From positions 1 through 64,000 of the forward strand of contig NZ_JACHGH010000001.1 in assembly GCF_014207435.1 (NCBI RefSeq): a DNA stretch of 64,000 nucleotides, given 5' to 3'. Below the pieces are notes generated by a model. The model saw nothing but the letters and a program-made list of their open reading frames with translations. It had not been told where the DNA came from and made no database searches. Source of the DNA: Salirhabdus euzebyi (GTDB lineage Bacteria; Bacillota; Bacilli; Bacillales; Alkalibacillaceae). Below, piece after piece: positions 25,442 to 32,824 of the stretch. The translations under genes were made by a program, and so were the position numbers. Each line of letters opens with the position of its first letter. Position 1 is the stretch's first letter.

Positions 25442-26623
25442 ATGCCTATACTACCTGAAGCAATTATTGAAGCTTTAAGTGAATTGGGTGGGGAACGTAA
25501 TGTAAGAGAAGTTAAAGAGTGGATATACGACAGATATGGGGATAGATGGAAGGACATAGGTACGAGAATGTCAGATATGGTACCTGTTTCTCATGAAGGG
25601 AACGCCTCATCACAGATCCAAGCAAAATATCGTGTTTTAAATAGAGTTTCAAAAGGAAGGTATTGTCTTATATTAAACGAAAGTAAAATAGAAAACGTAA
25701 AAATATCTAAAATCAAAAGTAACAACGAAAAAGATATAGTACATTCGAAAAGTAAATCTCATTATTATATAGACACCTCAACTAACATGCTTGAAGTATA
25801 TACCTCAAAAAGGCTTCCGTTCGAACCAAAAGGTTGGCAAGTGGATATGAGAAATTCTATTAGAAATGGCCTAAAATCTTTGAATGGTGAAAATGTAACC
25901 CTGCGAGCTCTGTATAAGTCAATGAGCGAAGACTTTTTTGATGTTGAGAATGTTTTATTTTACAACGTTGGTTCCTCTGCCTTTAGTCACCTAGATATTA
26001 AATCCCTTCAATTTGAGAGAGTATTCGAATATCCTCCTACTGTAAATCGACTCCAACAACTAAATCATTATCAATCATACAAAATTTTAGAACAAAATGA
26101 ATCTTTATCTGAATACTGGGCGAAGAAAAATACATTGGCAACATGGAAGAATGTCACCATACCTAAATTATCTAGTGAAATAAAGCCTCATTCTATCTGG
26201 TACGCAATGAAAACGGGAGCTATAAAAGTTTTTGATAGAACATATAGCAATTATTATGGAATGGAAGTAACAATAAAATCCCCTATACATACAAAGATTA
26301 ATTTAGTTTCTGTTATGAAACCTCTACTAGATGGAATTATAAGTTCCTTCCATCATCATGAATTATCGGATTTAGACGAAGTCATATTTAGATTGAATCA
26401 TTATATCAATCTACCCCAAGAAAAGATCGAACGTTTTTTACTAGATAATAGAACATCTATCTTAGGACCGAGAAACCTTATTCAAGCGTATAGATCAGGA
26501 GTTAAATGGAATCCGAAAGATGATGCGTTTCCATTTATGAAAATTAACATAGAAACACAATCCCAAAATGACAATTGGCTAATAGACGGGAAAATATTTA
26601 AGATAAGCAACATTAATAGTTGA
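25442..26623 (+). CDS. Winged-helix-like protein of duplicated cassette, copy 2 (full length)
   Basis: Gene 1 of cassette copy 2 encodes 393 aa from an ATG 10 bases after AAAGGGGG. The N-terminal ~80 residues are the domain shared with the copy at 4076 (ALSELGGERN, RYGDRWKDIGTRMSDM), read as a winged-helix/Mrr-N-like fold. A lysine-rich linker leads to a ~290-residue region missing from copy 1. That region has no motif I recognise; FHHHELSDLDEV and a C-terminal WLIDGKIFKI are notable. The upstream region is also similar to that of copy 1 (TAGAAATAAAATAT box). It probably recognises nucleic acid for the nuclease-like partner encoded next. Confidence 0.75.
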   Translation: MPILPEAIIEALSELGGERNVREVKEWIYDRYGDRWKDIGTRMSDMVPVSHEGNASSQIQAKYRVLNRVSKGRYCLILNESKIENVKISKIKSNNEKDIVHSKSKSHYYIDTSTNMLEVYTSKRLPFEPKGWQVDMRNSIRNGLKSLNGENVTLRALYKSMSEDFFDVENVLFYNVGSSAFSHLDIKSLQFERVFEYPPTVNRLQQLNHYQSYKILEQNESLSEYWAKKNTLATWKNVTIPKLSSEIKPHSIWYAMKTGAIKVFDRTYSNYYGMEVTIKSPIHTKINLVSVMKPLLDGIISSFHHHELSDLDEVIFRLNHYINLPQEKIERFLLDNRTSILGPRNLIQAYRSGVKWNPKDDAFPFMKINIETQSQNDNWLIDGKIFKISNINS

Positions 26624-26696
26624 TAAGAAAATTCCAGACTTAACCGTAAGTTCATCCTTTGGATTATAAGTAATTAAATTTATGGAGGAGATTATT

Positions 26697-27386
26697 ATGA
26701 GTAAACTATTTACTCCGACAAAGAGTGCAATGGATTGGCGCGAACTACTCGCGGACCCAATTAAGCAATGGAGTCCGGGATATTCAGCCAAAACCCTTGC
26801 TTATTGTTGGGAAGAAAATCCTAACGACTTTCCCAACTGTGTGAAAAACGTATTCAACAAGTCTTCTAAATCTACCTTTCAAAATATGAAGCTTCTTTTT
26901 GGATTTCCAGAATATAAAGTCCATCTCCCTGGTGGCAATAGACCTTCCCAAAATGACATTTTCGTCATTGCAAAAGGGGAAGAGGGGCTCATCTCCATTA
27001 TGGTTGAAGGAAAGGTTTCGGAATCATTCGATAAAACAGTTGAAGACTGGTTAGGAAAAGCCCCTTCTGATGGTAAAAGAGAAAGGTTAGCCTTCTTAAC
27101 GAATGAACTTCAATTAAAAAGTAACAATGTGTCTAACATAAGATATCAACTATTACATAGAACTGTATCTTCGGTGTTAGAAGCTAAAAAACTAAATATA
27201 CCAAATGCACTCATGCTGGTACATTCGTTTAGTGAAAGCTATGAAGGATTTGACGACTATTATGCTTTTGCTAAACTACTAGGATTACATGCTAGTAAGG
27301 AAGATATTATAGGACCAGTCTATTTAAATGGAATTAACGTTTATTTGGGTTGGGTAACAGGGGATAGAAAATTTCTTTTAAAGTAA
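26697..27386 (+). CDS. PD-(D/E)XK-like protein of duplicated cassette, copy 2
   Basis: Gene 2 of cassette copy 2 encodes 229 aa from ATG 26697 after ATGGAGGAGATT; an upstream TTG-type start at 26682 would cover the ribosome-binding site. It is end-to-end similar to the protein at 4385, with the same candidate catalytic residues Asp87, Glu104 and Lys106 (QNDIFV, VEGKV). Retention of these residues in two diverged copies supports a working nuclease or related phosphodiesterase. It lies 73 bases after gene 1. Confidence 0.75.
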   Translation: MSKLFTPTKSAMDWRELLADPIKQWSPGYSAKTLAYCWEENPNDFPNCVKNVFNKSSKSTFQNMKLLFGFPEYKVHLPGGNRPSQNDIFVIAKGEEGLISIMVEGKVSESFDKTVEDWLGKAPSDGKRERLAFLTNELQLKSNNVSNIRYQLLHRTVSSVLEAKKLNIPNALMLVHSFSESYEGFDDYYAFAKLLGLHASKEDIIGPVYLNGINVYLGWVTGDRKFLLK

Positions 27387-27546
27387 TACTCTACTAAAAA
27401 AAATTCTGGAGGTAGATTAGAGCGAAAAGTAAAAATATAACTTATTAAATTGGTTTTAGGAAGTAGTCTAATTTAAAGTAAAACAGTCCAAGAATTTTAT
27501 TTAGCTTTATTATGTTAGAAATAATTTTAAAAAAGGGTGGACGAAT

Positions 27547-27882
27547 ATGGCTAAACCTTGGAAAGATGATCAAGAATATCTTATCAACTCTATTGTAGAG
27601 TATCGTAATTTAATAAATGGTAAAGATGTTAAAGAGGCAAAACGAATGACGAAGAATTTTGCTGAGAAATTACATAAAAATAATCCTGAACTAAAGCATA
27701 GAACTATTCAATCTATTGTTGAGCGTCTCCCATATTTAGATAATCTTTTAGCAGGTGTCTTCAAGAAAGAAAATTATGCTAAGAAAGATCAAAACTTGTA
27801 CTCAAAAGTGCCAAGGGAAAATAATGATTTAACTCCTAATTACTGTAATACTAGACATTCCTATAATGGTGCTATTAGATAG
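27547..27882 (+). CDS. Conserved 111-aa protein of duplicated cassette, copy 2
   Basis: Gene 3 of cassette copy 2 encodes 111 aa, the same length as copy 1. ATG is preceded by AAAAGGGTGGACGAAT. Differences from copy 1 are scattered and mostly conservative (for example EYRNLINGKDVKEA against EYRSLINGKDDKEA), and the C-terminal tail NTRHSYNGAIR is identical. It is spaced 160 bases from gene 2, compared with 65 in copy 1. The function is unknown. Confidence 0.75.
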   Translation: MAKPWKDDQEYLINSIVEYRNLINGKDVKEAKRMTKNFAEKLHKNNPELKHRTIQSIVERLPYLDNLLAGVFKKENYAKKDQNLYSKVPRENNDLTPNYCNTRHSYNGAIR

Positions 27883-28121
27883 GAGTATGATTGGTGAATT
27901 AGATCCAAAGTAGAGAAACAATGAACAATATTAAGAATAAAGAGGTAATTTAAATTGAACCTAAATGTTTTACTGAATTACAGATGAACGATGACTTAAC
28001 ATGATATAGAAGAGTTAATTAAAAACCTACGAACTTAATAGCAGAAGATGAATCAATGTTAATCATAGGTCAACAGGTGAGAAATTCTACTAATGGTATT
28101 TGTAATTTAGTCGGATTAAAT
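27883..28121 (+). pseudogene. Relic of the NucS/RecB-like nuclease gene (cassette copy 2, gene 4)
   Basis: The ~240 bases after the 111-aa gene align with 5476-5720 of copy 1, covering the start of the nuclease gene through the GICDLVGLN segment (here GICNLVGLN, with the catalytic Asp changed to Asn). Several insertions, deletions and stops break the frame, and the similarity ends abruptly at ~28121, where unrelated DNA begins. Cassette copy 2 therefore lacks gene 4. Confidence 0.85.
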
Positions 28122-28356
28122 ACGCGTGAAGTATCTCGGCCTCTTTTGTAATTGCTTCCCTATAGGAGGTCATTCGATCATAGGCTTCTTTTACGATAAT
28201 TGTTTTTTCTACCTGGAATAGCCGCTGAAGCTGCTTAAGATTGTCCGCTTGCTGCTGCTTATATTTAGATAAGACGTTCTGCATGACTGCTATATCCTCG
28301 GCTTTTTCCTGCTTTTCGGATTGTAACTTATCCAGGCTATTCCGAACGTTGTATTT
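28121..28356 (-). pseudogene. Fragment of a coiled-coil protein gene
   Basis: The minus strand is open across this stretch and reads as a helical coiled-coil (SLDKLQSEKQEKAEDIAV, then KYKQQQADNLKQLQRLFQ). It lacks a proper start at 28356 and runs directly into antisense nuclease-relic sequence at its 3' end. It looks like an internal piece of a larger gene left by rearrangement; the family is not identified. Confidence 0.45.
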
Positions 28357-28404
28357 GATGGTAAATCACTAAAAATCAACTAACCTTAATACGGGTGGAG
28401 TAAA

Positions 28405-28600
28405 GTGTTTGGTGAAGCTTACTTTTTGTCAATAAAGCCAGAACAGGTCCAGGAATATGATTTTAACTTATTATTAAATATCTGGGATCTCGTTGATAGA
28501 ATTAGCCGTAGACACATGACTTAATGAAACAAAAGATAGACTCACTACTTTAGAAAATCACCTTAGTAAATTGGTAGATATTCACATAGGAAGTGATTAG
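28405..28600 (+). pseudogene. Small frameshifted gene relic
   Basis: GTG 28405 after GGGTGGAG opens a frame for FGEAYFLSIKPEQVQEYD...RRHMT that stops at 28524. A shifted frame continues with NETKDRLTTLENHLSKLV to 28600. Together they suggest a small (~65 aa) gene with one frameshift. The family is not recognised. Confidence 0.4.
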
Positions 28601-28670
28601 GAATAGTAGCTGCGGTGGGAATAAAAGGGTCACTTAATCAAGGTGGTCTTTTTATCACTTTTTTACATTA

Positions 28671-28702
28671 CTAAAAAAAACAGGCAGAATTGCCTGCCTT
28701 TT
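28671..28702. terminator. Bidirectional terminator
   Basis: CAGGCA-GAAT-TGCCTG is flanked by A8 on the left and TTTT on the right. It serves the minus-strand gene at 28721 and possibly plus-strand transcripts. Confidence 0.8.
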
Positions 28703-28720
28703 CAGTATTTCTAAACAAAT

Positions 28721-29227
28721 TCAGGATTTACCGCCACCGCTATTACGGCTAGAAAAGAATATTGCAAATATGGCAAGGGCAACAAATCGACCTATCTTTA
28801 TTCCTTCTGTAATTAATTCCTTCATGCGGTTACCTGATTGGGAAGCCTTTTTGTCTATTCTCTCATCAGTTTGAGAATATAATTTTAATAAAAACATTGT
28901 TTCTTCCGGACTAAGATTCTCCCTTTTTAACAATTCTCCTATTAAAACTTTGGTTTTTGAGAATTCCTCAATCGCTTTCTCATCAATTTTATTTTGAGAA
29001 TTAATTGATTGAAGAATAAAATCTTGGTTTTGTTTTACTAACAGATTCAGATTTGGTATCTGAGGAACAAATAATTCAAGAGTTTTATGATCAATTTTTC
29101 CAATCATTCCAAGTAATTGTTTAAATTTATTTTCAGTAATTTCGCCTTCGTTATTAACTCCTAGCTCATTTAATATTTTTTCCCTGGAATCAAGAATTTC
29201 TACTTTGCCTGTGTTTGAAATAGTCAT
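28721..29227 (-). CDS. Hypothetical protein with C-terminal membrane segment
   Basis: A 168-aa protein from an ATG after AAGGGGGAAGGAAA. It is mostly helical and acidic, with repeated LLK-type helices, and ends in one hydrophobic segment (FVALAIFAIFFSS, ~148-160) followed by RNSGGGKS. It is thus a probable tail-anchored membrane protein facing the cytoplasm. No family is recognised. It stands at the left edge of the defence island, and whether it belongs to it is unclear. Confidence 0.7.
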   Translation of the reverse strand: MTISNTGKVEILDSREKILNELGVNNEGEITENKFKQLLGMIGKIDHKTLELFVPQIPNLNLLVKQNQDFILQSINSQNKIDEKAIEEFSKTKVLIGELLKRENLSPEETMFLLKLYSQTDERIDKKASQSGNRMKELITEGIKIGRFVALAIFAIFFSSRNSGGGKS

Positions 29228-29354
29228 TTTCCTTCCCCCTTAAATCTACTAATATCAGAATAATATAAATTAGTAAAAAATGGAATATTAAATAGATTGC
29301 CTACATTAAGTATTTGGTTAGGCAAGCTTTGAACTTATTTATTTAACGGAAATA

Positions 29355-29408
29355 TAGGGTCACAACCCATTTGTGGATACTTGTCCATTCGTGGGGTCAG
29401 CCCCTTTT
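29355..29408. repeat. Dispersed palindromic repeat family 1, copy C
   Basis: This is a degenerate copy: AGGGTCACAACCC, then a GGATACTTGTCC core, then GGGGTCAGCCCC. It faces copy D, and 125 bases with a gene relic lie between them. Confidence 0.6.
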
Positions 29409-29413
29409 ATTTT

Positions 29414-29524
29414 ATAAGTAAACTTTCAGAAGATGAGCGAAGAAAATTCAAAGAATATATACTCAGTCATCGTAGTAAAGTTCGAATTGTGACAGACAGC
29501 GAGCGCCGCTTTTCAATTTTTTGA
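29414..29524 (+). pseudogene. 3' gene relic between two repeats
   Basis: An open stretch encodes KLSEDERRKFKEYILSHRS and SKVRIVTDSERRFSIF before a TGA at 29522. There is no start codon or ribosome-binding site. The codon pattern looks like a true gene end, cut at its 5' side by repeat copy C. The family is unknown. Confidence 0.4.
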
Positions 29525-29532
29525 TTTATTAG

Positions 29533-29586
29533 TAGGGTTAGCCCCTCCATATGGACAAGTGTCCACAAGGGGGGCTGACCTCTTTA
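29533..29586. repeat. Dispersed palindromic repeat family 1, copy D
   Basis: AGGGTTAGCCCC and GGGGGCTGACCT pair around the perfect core TGGACA-AG-TGTCCA. It lies just upstream of the coiled-coil/McrB/DUF2357 operon. Confidence 0.7.
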
Positions 29587-29735
29587 TTCCTAGTGTTAGA
29601 AAGTAATTAATGAATAGTAATTTAATTTTAAAGTATAGGGTGCCTTTTTTTGAATATTCAGGTTACAATTATGTGGAGAAGAATGTAATTTTATTACAAA
29701 TGATGTAAAAAAATGGGGAAAGGTTTGGTGGGAAA

Positions 29736-30800
29736 ATGAACAGAAAAGATTGGAAAAATGTTTTAAGTTCGCTATCAAATGATGAATTGATTGAAATGAT
29801 TGGGATATGGGATTTGAAGGTGAAGGGGTTTAGAAACATAAACAAGGATAATATTAAAGTTGTTAGGAAGATGGCAATCAATGAAGCTTTGAAAATAAAA
29901 AAACTTAATCTGATAAAAAGTTTTTATAATATGATTGGAGAAGGTGAAAGAAGTGACGAGAATTCAAATGAGAAATGTATAAGGGATTTTACTCTAAGCG
30001 AATTGATGGAATCATATTGGAATGGAAAGGAATTACATATTCTTTTAGGTGTACTGTTTTCAAGTGAAGAAGAAGAACATCATTTGTTAGCCAAAAAGTT
30101 TATAGAAAAACTTTTAAATGAAAGTAATTTAGAGTCAATAGAAGATTTTATTATACAAGAAGAAGCAGATGAGGATAGCGATAATCAAAGTACAAATTCT
30201 ACAGCTGATATAGAAAAAATGTATGAGAAAGTAGAAGCAAAAAATAATAAACTTCAAAAGCAAATAAGTGATTGGGAGCAACAGTACACAAAATTAAAGA
30301 AGGAATATAAGGAAGAAAAGCAAGCTTGGATAAAAGAGAAGGCACAGCTACAACAAGTAATCGGAAATGAAAAATCGAACTTAGAAAAGGAAATTAAAGA
30401 ATATATTCACATAACAGAGGAAAAAGAGAAATTAGAAGAAGAAGTCAAGACCCTAAAAGCTGAAGTAGCCCACTTACATGCACGGTTGCTGAATTATAAT
30501 AATGAAGTAGCCGCAACTGTTTCTGATACAAAAACAAATGAACCAATTTTACACGTTTTAATGATTGGTGACCCTAAAAATAAAATAATAGAATCATCAA
30601 ACAATCCAAAACTTAGTATACTTGATCCAAACAATGCTATAGATAAAATAGAAGATTTTGATTTTGGTGAGATTTGGATCCTAGAATACCTTGTTTCACC
30701 TTCAGTAAAGAAAAGGATAATAAAAAAGTATAAAGAAAAAGTCAAAAGCTTTAAAGACTTTACATCAGTAAAAATTTGTTTAGAAAAAGGGAGATTATAA
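29736..30800 (+). CDS. Coiled-coil protein of McrBC-like operon
   Basis: A 354-aa protein from an ATG after AAAGGTTTGGTGGGAAA. The N-terminal ~140 residues are helical and unrecognised. Residues ~155-260 form a long coiled coil (DWEQQYTKLKKEYKEEKQAW and following heptads). The C-terminal ~85 residues (PILHVLMIGDPKNKII...EDFDFGEIWILEYL) look like a small alpha/beta domain. Its stop is two bases before the ATG of the McrB-like gene, so it belongs to the same operon. It may be a specificity or sensor subunit replacing the N-terminal DNA-binding domain of classical McrB, which is inference. Confidence 0.7.
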   Translation: MNRKDWKNVLSSLSNDELIEMIGIWDLKVKGFRNINKDNIKVVRKMAINEALKIKKLNLIKSFYNMIGEGERSDENSNEKCIRDFTLSELMESYWNGKELHILLGVLFSSEEEEHHLLAKKFIEKLLNESNLESIEDFIIQEEADEDSDNQSTNSTADIEKMYEKVEAKNNKLQKQISDWEQQYTKLKKEYKEEKQAWIKEKAQLQQVIGNEKSNLEKEIKEYIHITEEKEKLEEEVKTLKAEVAHLHARLLNYNNEVAATVSDTKTNEPILHVLMIGDPKNKIIESSNNPKLSILDPNNAIDKIEDFDFGEIWILEYLVSPSVKKRIIKKYKEKVKSFKDFTSVKICLEKGRL

Positions 30801-30802
30801 TA

Positions 30803-32824
30803 ATGAGTACAAAAATATGGGAGAATGACCTAATAGGGGTTTTAGAAAATATGAGTTCTGAAGATATTCCGTATAGAGATTCAATCTTTATCAATAAACA
30901 AAATAGTCTTCAATTTGTTGTTAGAATAATTTCGCAACCACCAGAAAGCTTTCCAAACGTAAAAACAGTTACTTCATTTTATTCAGATTTAGAGCAATGG
31001 GGTTTTGAGGATGATTATCAAGAACCTGATCATATTCGAAAAGAAAGACTAAGAGAATGGTTAGATGACCGGCTTCTGGTATTTAAAGTCGAACGGAGAA
31101 TCAAATATAATCATGAAGAAGTCTACAACACTAAGGATGTAAGAGTTTTATCAAAACTACCTAGTTTTAATCAAGAACTCCGCCTTATCCCCGTTCCCAT
31201 TTTTAATAAGGAATCTCATAGTATGGACCTAGATGATTTTGTCTATCGTCTCGCCAACAAAAAATTTGTTGGTAGAATTGAAGACATTTCACATGAAACC
31301 AATGATACACCTTCATTAGTTTTATGGAGGAGTGAGACTGAGGAAGAAGAACAATATCTAGTATTTGGAGAATTTGAAAAACACCAATACGCCTATGGCG
31401 GTTTCTGTTTTGAGTTGAGAGAAGAACTTAAAGAAATTGAATTCAAACAAGAGTGGATGGATGAATGCTATTTCTGTAATGATGTTGAAGATCTTGTATA
31501 TGTTCCTCTTTCTGTTTACCAAGACATGACTAAAGAAATGGAAAATGTATTGCCAATCCCCTCCTCTAAGCTAATTGAACAGAATAATAAAGAGGATTCG
31601 ATGTTACTAACGAACAGTAACAAGGAAGAAATTAATCATCTTCTTGGAAGTGAAAAAGAAATTGCATCAACTATTGATGAAGTAAAATTAGAAATAGTGA
31701 CAAATAAAACAACACTTATCAATGATAGTGAAAGAGAATTTCTTGATTTGTTTTATGAAAATACTCAGGATTCTGGTTTATCTTATAAGCTGGAAGATCT
31801 TATAAATTTTCATACTTCGATGAAATCTTCCTCTCTTGTAATACTTTCTGGTATGAGTGGAACTGGTAAGAGTAAGTTGGTTGATTTATATAGTTCATCA
31901 TTAGGATTAAAAGGTGAGCAGCATACAGTGATCCCAGTAAGTCCTTCCTGGACATCTGATTCAGACTTAATTGGATATGCGGATACAATGCATATGGTAT
32001 ATCGCCCGGGGGACTCCGGACTTATTAATGCTTTGAAAAGGGCCGAAAGTCAACAGGATAAGTTATTTGTAATATGTTTTGACGAAATGAATTTAGCAAG
32101 AGTGGAACATTATTTTTCGCAATTTTTATCAATTTTGGAAATGGAACCTGGAAAAAGAGTTTTGAGGCTATACAATGATGATCTTGAAAACAGGCTCTAT
32201 AATTCAGCGCAATATCCTCCAACTATATCAATACAAGATAATGTTTTGTTTGTTGGTACAGTTAATGTTGACGAATCTACATATCACTTTTCAGATAAAG
32301 TTTTAGATAGAGCAAATGTTTTAACCTTGGAAGTTATGCCATTTAATCAACTAAAAACATTACCAGAAAAGAAGAAAAATATAGCAGGTCGTAAGGAAGA
32401 AATTGATTTTGATACTTACAAGTCATTCAAGAATGAAAATAGAACAGTGACATTGTTAAATGAAGAATTAGATTTGTTGTGGGAAGTGCATCAAGCTCTT
32501 CAGCAAGTTAATCGTCAAATTGGAGTTGGGCCAAGAATTGTTAAACAAATTGATCAATACCTTGCAAATCTTCCATTACAAGAGTACGTTTCAAGAGAAA
32601 CTGGTATGGATATTCAAATTTTACAACGCATATTGACTAAAGTTAGGGGTTCTGAAGAACAGCTAAGAGGATTGTTAGGTGTATATACAAAAGAGGGGGA
32701 GTTAATTGATAGTAAATTAATTACTATTCTGCAGAAATATAGTAATATTTCTACTTTTTTACAGAGTAAAAAAGCAATTGAACAAAAAGCGAAAGAGTTG
32801 AAGTTACATGGATACACTTTCTAA
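30803..32824 (+). CDS. McrB-like AAA+ ATPase
   Basis: A 673-aa protein. ATG 30803 after AAAAAGGGAGATTATAATA is preferred; TTG 30776 overlaps the previous gene. The N-terminal ~300 residues are unassigned. The AAA+ core has Walker A GMSGTGKS (~350), Walker B VICFDEMNLARVEHYF (~423) and a sensor region GTVNVDESTYHFSDKVLDRA, which is the McrB family signature (DEMNLA, then NxDxS and DRA). McrB proteins are GTP- or ATP-driven motors of type IV restriction enzymes that cut modified DNA together with McrC. The next gene overlaps by 17 bases. Confidence 0.85.
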   Translation: MSTKIWENDLIGVLENMSSEDIPYRDSIFINKQNSLQFVVRIISQPPESFPNVKTVTSFYSDLEQWGFEDDYQEPDHIRKERLREWLDDRLLVFKVERRIKYNHEEVYNTKDVRVLSKLPSFNQELRLIPVPIFNKESHSMDLDDFVYRLANKKFVGRIEDISHETNDTPSLVLWRSETEEEEQYLVFGEFEKHQYAYGGFCFELREELKEIEFKQEWMDECYFCNDVEDLVYVPLSVYQDMTKEMENVLPIPSSKLIEQNNKEDSMLLTNSNKEEINHLLGSEKEIASTIDEVKLEIVTNKTTLINDSEREFLDLFYENTQDSGLSYKLEDLINFHTSMKSSSLVILSGMSGTGKSKLVDLYSSSLGLKGEQHTVIPVSPSWTSDSDLIGYADTMHMVYRPGDSGLINALKRAESQQDKLFVICFDEMNLARVEHYFSQFLSILEMEPGKRVLRLYNDDLENRLYNSAQYPPTISIQDNVLFVGTVNVDESTYHFSDKVLDRANVLTLEVMPFNQLKTLPEKKKNIAGRKEEIDFDTYKSFKNENRTVTLLNEELDLLWEVHQALQQVNRQIGVGPRIVKQIDQYLANLPLQEYVSRETGMDIQILQRILTKVRGSEEQLRGLLGVYTKEGELIDSKLITILQKYSNISTFLQSKKAIEQKAKELKLHGYTF

